Assembly: GCA_026985755.1 (NCBI GenBank)
Contig: JALSPX010000124.1
Span: 1-12,458, forward strand
DNA length: 12,458 bases
Reading direction: 5' to 3'
Origin: Sulfurovum sp.
Lineage (GTDB): Bacteria > Campylobacterota > Campylobacteria > Campylobacterales > Sulfurovaceae
The stretch's first letter is position 1, and each line of letters opens with the position of its first letter. The notes beneath the pieces were generated by a model, which ran no database searches, was not told where the DNA came from, and was given only the letters and a program-made list of their open reading frames with translations. The translations under genes and the position numbers were made by a program. This document shows, one piece after another, positions 1 through 6,241 of this stretch.

Positions 1-1343
1 TCATGTCGAGAGAGCCATCCTGATGGTAGTATCTCCTTGTCATTTAGTTGCATCCAATTGTCTTCATGAAAGAGGTAGTTTGCTTTAAATACGTTACTGA
101 AATCCGCTGTTAAAATAGTAGGAAAATTAATCGATGGTTCGCAAATTTTTCCACTTTTTGCAATAAGTTGATGTGCTTCTTTTTGTAACTGGGTCATCTC
201 TTTGAAGTATCGATATCCAAGCTGCCCAGAAGCATAATAGTAAAAAATAGCGGTAAAAAGTGCTATGAATATTGTATTGAGTATGCGATAAGGTCTAAGA
301 CTCTCAAAGATAACATACATCCAGAGCATCATAAGGGGTACTGAAACACGTTCAACATCACGGGTAATGAGTAATAAAATGGCACCCAAAACAAGCAGGA
401 TAACAAAGAGAGGTTTTCTACTCTTTAGATTGACAATGATGACTATCAGACTGCCAGCAAGTAGTAACCAGAGCCAATGTTTAAATTTATAGGATTTAAT
501 GAAATGAATAAGATGAATTTTTTGAATATTATTTTTAAGAATAGCAGAAAATGTGGGGGTGGTTGCTATCACTTTTTCTGTAGATAAGAGTTCACTGTCT
601 TTCCACCATCCTGCATCAATAAAAAAATTCTCCTGATAAGAGAAAAAGCCTTCTTTTACATCACGTATGCCCATATCTACGATAGCAGCTCTTGCTTTAT
701 TGAAGGATAACCATTCATTATAGATACGGTCTTGTTTCTGAATAAAGAAGGAAAATAGGATAAAGAGTATGAGGAGTATCAAGGCATAGAACTCTTTTTT
801 TCGCATAGTGATTGTATGACGTAGTATAAAATAAGAGACAAGATAATAGGGGACAAAGATAAGCATAATATCGGTTCTTAATAAAAAGGCAATAAAGATA
901 AACAAAAAAGATAAGCGTAGATTGTGTCTTGTGAGACCAATAGCAGTAATCATTGTGGTGACAGTTAAAATAGTAATGGACATATTGAACCACAAAAATG
1001 TCATCCATAATAGAGATAAAATCAGCAGTATGGCTTTTTGAAAATAAGATTCTGTCTGTTTGATAGTGTATGCAACAAGGTAAAAATTGGCTGCCATCAC
1101 TAAAGCTAATAAGGTGCTATACCATGGAAAAGAAGGGAAAAAATCATAAAGATGACTGACAATATAAGAGAGAGGGTAACTCATCATAAGGGTACCATAG
1201 ATTCCTTTTGCTACGAGCATACCTCGAAGTGCCCAGTCATCATTAGTCCCCAAGGAAGCGTATCCATTATAAATATAGAGGATGGACACTACAGTAAAAA
1301 GAGTAAAATAGATGAAATGTTCTGAAAAATATTTTTTATACAT
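1..1343 (-). CDS. Polytopic membrane protein, possibly GT-C-like, 3' end outside window
   Basis: On the minus strand an uninterrupted reading frame starts at the ATG at 1343 and runs off the window edge, giving about 447 residues with no stop. The protein is very hydrophobic. A first membrane helix at about residues 10-28 is followed by a polar loop with T33-N34-D35-D36-W37, then many Leu/Ile/Phe-rich helices alternating with short basic loops. The last visible ~70 residues (from about LQKEAHQLIAKSGK) are more polar and may be a soluble C-terminal part. An acidic pair in the first extracytoplasmic loop is a hallmark of GT-C glycosyltransferases and related polytopic proteins, so a role in cell-surface glycan assembly is possible, but no family is firmly recognised. 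A purine-rich GGGGCGG lies 8 bases before the ATG. Being certain of the gene is easy; its function is uncertain. Confidence 0.85.
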   Translation of the reverse strand, partial: MYKKYFSEHFIYFTLFTVVSILYIYNGYASLGTNDDWALRGMLVAKGIYGTLMMSYPLSYIVSHLYDFFPSFPWYSTLLALVMAANFYLVAYTIKQTESYFQKAILLILSLLWMTFLWFNMSITILTVTTMITAIGLTRHNLRLSFLFIFIAFLLRTDIMLIFVPYYLVSYFILRHTITMRKKEFYALILLILFILFSFFIQKQDRIYNEWLSFNKARAAIVDMGIRDVKEGFFSYQENFFIDAGWWKDSELLSTEKVIATTPTFSAILKNNIQKIHLIHFIKSYKFKHWLWLLLAGSLIVIIVNLKSRKPLFVILLVLGAILLLITRDVERVSVPLMMLWMYVIFESLRPYRILNTIFIALFTAIFYYYASGQLGYRYFKEMTQLQKEAHQLIAKSGKICEPSINFPTILTADFSNVFKANYLFHEDNWMQLNDKEILPSGWLSRH

Positions 1344-1375
1344 ATGCGTTTACCGCCCCATCATTATTGTAGAGT

Positions 1376-1381
1376 ATTATA
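1376..1381 (-). promoter_or_regulatory. Candidate -10 box for the minus-strand membrane protein
   Basis: The minus strand reads TATAAT here, 32 bases before the ATG at 1343. This would give a leader of about 25 nt. No good -35 is visible at the right spacing, which is normal for Campylobacterota promoters. Confidence 0.45.
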
Positions 1382-1434
1382 GCTTTTTTAAATTACAATT
1401 ACGCGTCAAAAACAAGCCCTAATCAGAGTTACAC

Positions 1435-1440
1435 TATAAT
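1435..1440 (+). promoter_or_regulatory. Candidate -10 box for the receiver-like gene/gmk transcript
   Basis: TATAAT occurs 29 bases before the ATG at 1470 and would start a leader of about 20-25 nt containing the GGAG ribosome-binding site at 1458-1461. The -35 region is not recognisable. It lies back to back with the minus-strand promoter. Confidence 0.5.
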
Positions 1441-1469
1441 CATAGCAATATACTTATGGAGCCAAACGA

Positions 1470-2195
1470 ATGAATATTTTACTCATCAATGATAATCCAG
1501 TGGTTTCGCGTTTACTCGCTATGTGTACACGAAGTGAAGGGATAATACTTGAAGAAGTTGTTGATGTCAGGAGTATAACATGTGATAGATATGATATAGT
1601 GTTTATAGATGATAGAGTATATAAAGAAGATCTGCTTCATCTGTCCAACACTATTGATATCGGCAAAAAAATATTACTTGCAGCATCAAATACACCACTA
1701 TATGATGATTTTGATGCTATGGTGCAAAAACCTTTTTTACCTTCTCAGATTATAGAGATATTAGACGCATATAGCAAGCGTTTAGAGGAGAGAGAAGCAC
1801 AAGTGCTTGATCCCGTTGAATTAGAAAGGATTAAAGCCCTCTTAGACATGGAAGATGAGATAGATACGGAGGATAATATATTAAGTGAAGAAGCGTTAGA
1901 GCAAAGAAAAGTAGAAATTATTAAAGCACAACTGATTGCTGATGGCTTGGAGATAGTGGGAGAAGAAGAGATCATGGAGGATCTGAGTAAGAAAAAATCC
2001 AAAAAGAAAAAAGTTCCTAATCACAAAGACAAGCAAGGTAAAAAGAAAAAACATGTGGCATTTACACAAGAGGAACTTGAGCAGATAGAAGAGGCAGTAC
2101 AAGTGGCTATTGCAACACTCAAGCGCAAACAGATGAAAAAACTCTTAAAGGGTAAAAAAATAGAGATAGCTATAAAATTACAGAGGAATGATTGA
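1470..2195 (+). CDS. Receiver-like domain protein with long charged C-terminal tail
   Basis: A 241-residue protein. Residues 1 to about 100 look like a CheY-type receiver fold. Strand 1 is MNILLINDN, with D8 in the acidic pocket but N where a second Asp is usual. Strand 3 is YDIVFIDD with D47/D48 at the phospho-acceptor position. KILLAASNT (S73/T75) is followed by K87-P88-F89, matching the conserved Lys-Pro of receivers. From about residue 100 the chain becomes acidic and probably helical or coiled. It then has a Lys-rich stretch (about 170-195) and a final basic helix, with no recognised output domain. A GGAG ribosome-binding site lies 8 bases before the ATG. The stop TGA shares one base with the gmk start, so the two are probably translationally coupled. 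The degenerate acidic pocket leaves open whether it is phosphorylated. The sequence family is not one I can name; it could be a scaffold or a nucleic-acid-binding adaptor. Confidence 0.85.
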   Translation: MNILLINDNPVVSRLLAMCTRSEGIILEEVVDVRSITCDRYDIVFIDDRVYKEDLLHLSNTIDIGKKILLAASNTPLYDDFDAMVQKPFLPSQIIEILDAYSKRLEEREAQVLDPVELERIKALLDMEDEIDTEDNILSEEALEQRKVEIIKAQLIADGLEIVGEEEIMEDLSKKKSKKKKVPNHKDKQGKKKKHVAFTQEELEQIEEAVQVAIATLKRKQMKKLLKGKKIEIAIKLQRND

Positions 2196-2806
2196 TGCAA
2201 AAAGGTGCCATTTTAGTACTATCGGGCCCTAGTGGTGCAGGTAAAAGCACTATGATTAATGCAGCTTCAGAAGAGATAGGTGAATATTATTTTTCTATCT
2301 CGACTACTACGCGTGAACCAAGGGTAGGTGAGATAGATGGTGTGGATTATTTTTTTGTAAGCAAAGAGAATTTTGAAGAAGACATCAAAGCAGGTAATTT
2401 TTTAGAGTATGCGCAGGTGCATGGCAACTACTACGGTACATCACTCAAACCTGTGAGAATTGCACTAGAAGAAGGAAAATTGGTTATTTTTGACATTGAT
2501 GTGCAAGGGCATAGGCTCGTACGTGCAAAGATGAATGATATCACCACATCAGCGTTTATCACCCCTCCTACCTTAAAAGCCTTAGAAGAGAGATTGCGTG
2601 CACGATGTACAGATGATGAGTCTGTTATCATAGGTCGTATAGAAAATGCCAAACATGAGATAGAGGCTGTAGGTGAATATGATTTTATGATTATCAACGA
2701 TACTGTAGAAAAGGCTGTCAAAGAGTTTGTAATTGTTGCAAAAGCAGCGAGATTGAAACAAAGTAGGGAAGATGAAGCTAAATTTATTGCCCAATGGTTA
2801 GGCTAA
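2195..2806 (+). CDS. gmk: Guanylate kinase
   Basis: Transfers phosphate from ATP to GMP, giving GDP, an essential cytoplasmic step of purine nucleotide synthesis and salvage. The 203-residue product has the P-loop GPSGAGKST at residues 11-19. The GMP-binding region follows (STTTREPRVGEIDGVDYFF, then the YYGT segment), then VIFDIDVQGH and the Arg-rich lid segment LEERLRARCTDD. Length matches bacterial Gmk. I chose the ATG at 2195; a TTG directly before it (2192) is also in frame, but AGAGGA at 2182-2187 is spaced better for the ATG. It overlaps the upstream receiver-like gene by one base (TGATG), and tatA follows after a 72-bp gap. Confidence 0.97.
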   Translation: MQKGAILVLSGPSGAGKSTMINAASEEIGEYYFSISTTTREPRVGEIDGVDYFFVSKENFEEDIKAGNFLEYAQVHGNYYGTSLKPVRIALEEGKLVIFDIDVQGHRLVRAKMNDITTSAFITPPTLKALEERLRARCTDDESVIIGRIENAKHEIEAVGEYDFMIINDTVEKAVKEFVIVAKAARLKQSREDEAKFIAQWLG

Positions 2807-2830
2807 ATAGAAACATTAAACATTTTGCAG

Positions 2831-2836
2831 TATAAT
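2831..2836 (+). promoter_or_regulatory. Candidate -10 box upstream of tatA
   Basis: TATAAT lies 42 bases before the tatA start in the gmk-tatA gap. The predicted leader carries a small GCTC-AGTA-GAGC hairpin at 2850-2861 and then the AAAGGA ribosome-binding site. It would let tatA-argS be transcribed separately from gmk. No clear -35 is seen. Confidence 0.45.
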
Positions 2837-2878
2837 TATTTAAATTAATGCTCAGTAGAGCGAATGTAAAGGATTGAC

Positions 2879-3100
2879 ATGGGTATGCCAAGTATGCCAG
2901 AATTACTTATCGTATTGGCGATAGTTGTACTTCTCTTTGGAGCGAAAAAAATTCCAGATCTTGCAAAAGGTATGGGTAAAGGGATTAAAGACTTTAAAAA
3001 AGCGATTAAAGAGGATGACGAAGAGCCTAAAGAGATTGCTAAAACAGAAGAACCAAAAGTTGAAACTAAAGTTGAAGAGAAGAAAAGCGAAAACGCTTAA
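2879..3100 (+). CDS. tatA: Sec-independent (twin-arginine) translocase subunit TatA
   Basis: Small pore-forming subunit of the Tat system, which exports folded, often cofactor-bearing proteins across the inner membrane. The 73-residue product shows the standard TatA plan. There is a short N-terminus, one membrane helix (about residues 6-20, PELLIVLAIVVLLFG), and the FGAKKIPDLAKGMGKG hinge and amphipathic helix. A highly charged Lys/Glu tail then reaches the C-terminus. AAAGGA lies 8 bases before the ATG. Placement between gmk and argS is common in Campylobacterota. TatC is not encoded in this window, so the partner must lie elsewhere. A TatB role cannot be excluded from sequence alone, but the length and hinge fit TatA. 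Confidence 0.95.
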   Translation: MGMPSMPELLIVLAIVVLLFGAKKIPDLAKGMGKGIKDFKKAIKEDDEEPKEIAKTEEPKVETKVEEKKSENA

Positions 3101-3116
3101 TTCTTTTCACCCATTC

Positions 3117-3140
3117 GTTATGAGAAGTTTTTCTCATAAC
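3117..3140 (+). other. Perfect 10-bp hairpin between tatA and argS
   Basis: GTTATGAGAA (3117-3126) and TTCTCATAAC (3131-3140) are exact inverted complements around a GTTT loop. The hairpin lies 16 bases after the tatA stop and 26 bases before argS. No T-tract follows, so it is not a classical intrinsic terminator. It may protect the tatA 3' end or attenuate read-through into argS. Confidence 0.6.
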
Positions 3141-3166
3141 CTCTACACTATCCGCACGGAAAATCT

Positions 3167-4864
3167 ATGAAATTAAAATCACACATCAATCACGTAATAA
3201 AAGATGCTTTTGTAAAAGCTGGTATCGAACATGAACCTATGTCTGTCTCTGAAGCCACCAAGCCAGAGTTTGGAGACTACCAATTTAATGGCGCTATGGC
3301 GTTGTCTAAACAGCTGAAAAAAAATCCTAGAGAGATAGCACAAAGTATCTTGGATGCACTAGATTTAACAGGGATACTGGCTAAAGCAGAGATAGCAGGA
3401 CCAGGGTTTATTAACCTTTGGCTCAACCCTCTGTGGATAGCAACACAATGTCAAACAGCAGTGCATGATGCACGTTTGGGTATTGAGGTGAGAGAGAATC
3501 CTATGAAAGTTGTGGTAGATTACTCAGGGCCAAACATGGCAAAACAGATGCACGTAGGGCATTTACGCTCCACGATTATTGGGGATACCTTAGCTAATCT
3601 TCTTAGCTTTTTGGGTGATGAGGTGATTCGTCAAAATCACATTGGAGATTGGGGTACGCAGTTTGGTATGCTGATTGCTTATCTTGAGATGAAAGATGAA
3701 GATGGTTCGGTAAGTCTAAAAGATTTAGAACAATTTTACAAAGATGCCAAAGCGGAGTTTGATGCCAATGCAGACTTTGCAGACAAAGCCAGAGAGTATG
3801 TTGTCAAAATACAATCAGGTGATGCACATTGTTTACAGTTGTGGCAAAAATTTATCGATATTTCACTGGGGCACTGTGAAGAAGTCTATGACAAGCTGGG
3901 TGTCAACCTTACACGTGAAGATGTACGCGCAGAGAGTTTTTACAATGATGCACTCCCTAAAGTGATTGAGGTGCTAGATACAAAAGGGGTACTCACCCAA
4001 AGTGATGGGGCACAGTGTGTCTTTTTAGAAGGTGACGAAATACCCGTCATCGTCCAAAAAGGTGATGGTGGGTACCTATATGCCACCACTGACCTTGCAG
4101 CCTTATGGTACAGAGCAGAAGTCTTGGGTGCAAAACGTATCTCTTATGTGGTTGATGCGAGACAGGGTGGACACTTCAAACAAGTCTTTAGGGTGGCAAA
4201 AGAGGCAGGTTTTGTGTCTGAAGATGTGAAGCTTGAACATATCGCTTTTGGTACGATGATGGATAAAGGTGGTAAACCTTTTAAAACCAGAGATGGTGGT
4301 ACTGTCAAGCTGATTGACTTACTTGACGAAGCAGTTGTCAAAGCACGTGAAACGATTAACAATAAAGAAGAGTATAGTGAAGAAGAGATTGAAGTACTTG
4401 CCAAAATTATTGGTATAGGTGCGGTGAAATATGCTGATCTTGCTATCAATCGTGAGTCAAACTATATTTTCAACTGGGATAAAATGCTCTCTTTTGAGGG
4501 GAATACCTCACTATATATGCAGTATGCCTATGCGAGAATTCAGAGTATTTTTAGAAAGCACAATGCTCCTATAGAGGGTGACATCATCATTGGTGATGCA
4601 TTAGAGCATAGGCTTGCTACGATGTTACTGCGTTTTGAAGATGTGCTTGAACGTGCAGCGGTAGATGCAAGTCCTAATCAGATTACGACGTATCTCTATG
4701 AGATGGTGACACTGTTTATGCGCTTTTATGAGCAAAATCCTATGCTTAAAGAAGGTGTAGATGAAAAAACAAAAATGAGCCGTTTACAATTGGCAGATTT
4801 AACTGCTAAGACTATTAAACAAGGGCTGGATATACTGGGTATCAAGGTTGTGGATAAACTGTGA
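3167..4864 (+). CDS. argS: Arginyl-tRNA synthetase
   Basis: Class I aminoacyl-tRNA synthetase that charges tRNA-Arg with arginine using ATP; cytoplasmic and essential. The 565 residues include the N-terminal ArgRS-specific additional domain (about 1-110, with KPEFGDYQFNGAM). The HIGH-type signature HVGH is at about residues 129-132 in the context NMAKQMHVGHLRSTIIGD, followed by HIGDWGTQFG. The ArgRS replacement for the KMSKS loop (GKPFKTRDGGTVKL) is at about 369-382. The C-terminal helical anticodon-binding domain contains NYIFNWDKMLSFEGNTSLYM. Length is normal for the family. The ribosome-binding site is weak (GGAAAA, 4 bases before the ATG). Expression may depend on transcription from tatA across the preceding hairpin. 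Confidence 0.97.
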   Translation: MKLKSHINHVIKDAFVKAGIEHEPMSVSEATKPEFGDYQFNGAMALSKQLKKNPREIAQSILDALDLTGILAKAEIAGPGFINLWLNPLWIATQCQTAVHDARLGIEVRENPMKVVVDYSGPNMAKQMHVGHLRSTIIGDTLANLLSFLGDEVIRQNHIGDWGTQFGMLIAYLEMKDEDGSVSLKDLEQFYKDAKAEFDANADFADKAREYVVKIQSGDAHCLQLWQKFIDISLGHCEEVYDKLGVNLTREDVRAESFYNDALPKVIEVLDTKGVLTQSDGAQCVFLEGDEIPVIVQKGDGGYLYATTDLAALWYRAEVLGAKRISYVVDARQGGHFKQVFRVAKEAGFVSEDVKLEHIAFGTMMDKGGKPFKTRDGGTVKLIDLLDEAVVKARETINNKEEYSEEEIEVLAKIIGIGAVKYADLAINRESNYIFNWDKMLSFEGNTSLYMQYAYARIQSIFRKHNAPIEGDIIIGDALEHRLATMLLRFEDVLERAAVDASPNQITTYLYEMVTLFMRFYEQNPMLKEGVDEKTKMSRLQLADLTAKTIKQGLDILGIKVVDKL

Positions 4865-4869
4865 TAAAA

Positions 4870-4897
4870 TTAGAAATTAGAAATTAGAAATTAGAAA
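4870..4897 (+). repeat. Heptamer tandem repeat (TTAGAAA) x4
   Basis: Four perfect head-to-tail copies of TTAGAAA fill most of the 47-bp gap between the argS stop and the next gene's GTG start. They end directly before the GGGGAG ribosome-binding site (4899-4904). Copy number here could change through slipped-strand mispairing. A degenerate relative of the same unit occurs at 11836-11854. Confidence 0.9.
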
Positions 4898-4911
4898 TTG
4901 GGGAGCTTATT

Positions 4912-5238
4912 GTGAAAGCAGTGATTATTTTGGCGATACTTGCGACGATAGCAGGTATTTTTTTGCAGTATAAAAGAAATAAAGACCTCAAAAAGACATT
5001 CATTGCTTTGGCTACCTTTGGGGGTATTGTCTCTTTGGCAGTGATGGGGAACCTTACTAGACCTGTGGTTCCTATCTATATTGCACATATGATTTTAGTC
5101 ATCGTTGCTTGGGGTGGGCTATGGATGTATGTGTTGCGAAGTAGATATTATTGGTGGGTGATATTTTCGCCAGTGTTGACTATTGTTCTTTTTTTAATTT
5201 TAGATTATTTTATAGGCTCTTCTGACCATATCCTCTAG
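4912..5238 (+). CDS. Small four-helix inner-membrane protein of unknown function
   Basis: A 108-residue hydrophobic protein with four predicted membrane helices at about residues 2-20, 29-47, 52-74 and 79-101. Short Lys/Arg-containing loops (YKRNKDLKK, LRSRYYW) suggest that both termini lie on the same side of the membrane. No catalytic motif is visible. The GTG start is supported by GGGGAG 7 bases upstream. The region from about VPIYIAHMILVIVAWGG to YYWWVIFSPVLTI looks like a conserved Campylobacterota membrane protein often found in this neighbourhood, but that is recollection of a pattern rather than a search result. It is the last plus-strand gene before the convergent nadD-rsfS gene. Confidence 0.8.
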   Translation: MKAVIILAILATIAGIFLQYKRNKDLKKTFIALATFGGIVSLAVMGNLTRPVVPIYIAHMILVIVAWGGLWMYVLRSRYYWWVIFSPVLTIVLFLILDYFIGSSDHIL

Positions 5239-5276
5239 GATCGATAAGATCGACCACACACTTACGCAGGGTCGAT
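5238..5276. other. Overlapping small hairpins at a convergent gene junction
   Basis: TCGAT-AAG-ATCGA (5241-5253) and ATCGACC (5249-5255) pairing with GGTCGAT (5270-5276) are mutually exclusive hairpins. They sit between the stop of the membrane-protein gene and the last codons of nadD-rsfS. No T-tract is present on either strand, so termination is only a possibility. Confidence 0.35.
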
Positions 5277-6179
5277 ATCCGATTTCTTTTGGTTTTCTAC
5301 GAGTTCATTGAGGAACTGTTCTAACGAATAGCGTTGTCTATATTCTGGTACCATAATATGAATAAGTATATCTCCTAGATCTGCGACAACCCAGTCATCA
5401 CTCATGTCTGAAGCCAAGATACTGTCTCCACTTTTTTTAAGGGCTACTTTAAGATGGTCTGCAAGTGCTAAGGTATGTTTACCGTTAAGTGAATTGGCGA
5501 TGACTACACGTTTTGCGATGTAATCTGCATCTTCTAGGTTAAATACTTCTATCTCATCTGCTTTTTTATCATCAAGAATATGTACGATATTCTCTACTCT
5601 TTGGTCTATTGTCATTAAGGTTTGTCCTTTTAGTACTTGTTGTACCGATGTTTTAATTTTATTGTCAACATAGTGTAAATCTTTTGTTTCCCGTATCTCA
5701 CTGGAACTCATAGGAGCCTCTAGATATAATACTTTTGTATCTCTAAGCCCATCAAGTGCTAAAGGAAACTTCTTTCTGGTCACAATAACCCACGTTATGG
5801 TCGCATTGAGCCATTCAAAATGATGCCATTTGTTTAATGATGCCAAGTTGTCAGAACCAATTACAAGATACTTGACACGGTACGCTATGTTAAAATGTTT
5901 CACAGTATCTGAGGTATAGGTGCTTTTGCCTTTTGTTATCTCATAGTCATCAACATGTACTTTTGGAATGTTGTCAAAAAGTATATGACACCACTCTAGA
6001 CGTAAAGAAGCAGATGCCAATGAAGATACTTTAAAGGGGTTAAGATAGGTTGGAACAACAAGCAGTGTATCAATATCAAGATGTGTAATGACTTCTTGAA
6101 CAATACTTTGATGTCCTAGGTGTGGAGGGTCGAAACTCCCACCAAACATCGCAGCGACTGGCTTGTGTTTTTTAACCAA
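5262..6179 (-). CDS. nadD: Fused nicotinate-nucleotide adenylyltransferase (NadD) and ribosome silencing factor (RsfS)
   Basis: A single 305-residue reading frame. Residues 1 to about 188 are NadD, which makes deamido-NAD from nicotinate mononucleotide and ATP. The nucleotidyltransferase motif GGSFDPPHLGH is at 13-23, a VIGSDNLASLNKWHHFEW segment follows, and an ISSTxIR-type motif reads MSSSEIRE near 155-162. From M189, the 117 residues are RsfS (Iojap/YbeB), which binds ribosomal protein uL14 and blocks subunit joining under starvation. Hallmarks are KKADEIEVFNLE, FVIANSxNxxH-like VVIANSLNGKHTLALAD, DDWVVADLGDILIHIM and PEYRQRYSLEQF. No stop separates the domains. The start is TTG at 6179 with GAGG 7 bases upstream; starting at the internal ATG (M11) would remove the first beta strand. 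An internal AAAGGA at 5625-5630 precedes M189, so free RsfS may also be made. Confidence 0.93.
   Translation of the reverse strand: MVKKHKPVAAMFGGSFDPPHLGHQSIVQEVITHLDIDTLLVVPTYLNPFKVSSLASASLRLEWCHILFDNIPKVHVDDYEITKGKSTYTSDTVKHFNIAYRVKYLVIGSDNLASLNKWHHFEWLNATITWVIVTRKKFPLALDGLRDTKVLYLEAPMSSSEIRETKDLHYVDNKIKTSVQQVLKGQTLMTIDQRVENIVHILDDKKADEIEVFNLEDADYIAKRVVIANSLNGKHTLALADHLKVALKKSGDSILASDMSDDWVVADLGDILIHIMVPEYRQRYSLEQFLNELVENQKKSDIDPA
5625..5630 (-). promoter_or_regulatory. Internal ribosome-binding site before the RsfS domain
   Basis: The minus strand reads AAAGGA, 9 bases before the in-frame ATG (5613-5615) that begins the RsfS part. Spacing and sequence are those of a good Shine-Dalgarno site. 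It suggests that the RsfS domain can be translated on its own, and it looks like a relic of two separate adjacent genes. Confidence 0.6.
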
Positions 6180-6198
6180 ATGCTAACCTCATTTACTG

Positions 6199-6217
6199 TA
6201 AAATTAACAGAATTTTA
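6199..6217. promoter_or_regulatory. Palindromic divergent promoter between nadD-rsfS and gap
   Basis: TAAAATT (6199-6205) and AATTTTA (6211-6217) form a perfect inverted repeat around AACAG. Each arm supplies a TAAAAT -10-like box: 6199-6204 for gap on the plus strand and 6212-6217 for nadD-rsfS on the minus strand. Both would give leaders of about 25-30 nt. Whether the palindrome is two overlapping -10 boxes, an operator, or both cannot be decided by sight. Confidence 0.5.
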
Positions 6218-6241
6218 GCATAAAAAGCATAAGGGCATACA

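Noticed and set aside
718..1008. 96-residue minus-strand ORF
   Set aside because: It lies in another frame inside the longer uninterrupted membrane-protein frame of 1-1343 and has no ribosome-binding site.
4144..4449. 101-residue minus-strand ORF opposite argS
   Set aside because: Antisense shadow of a well-conserved argS region, with Ser/Leu-rich low-complexity translation and no start signals.
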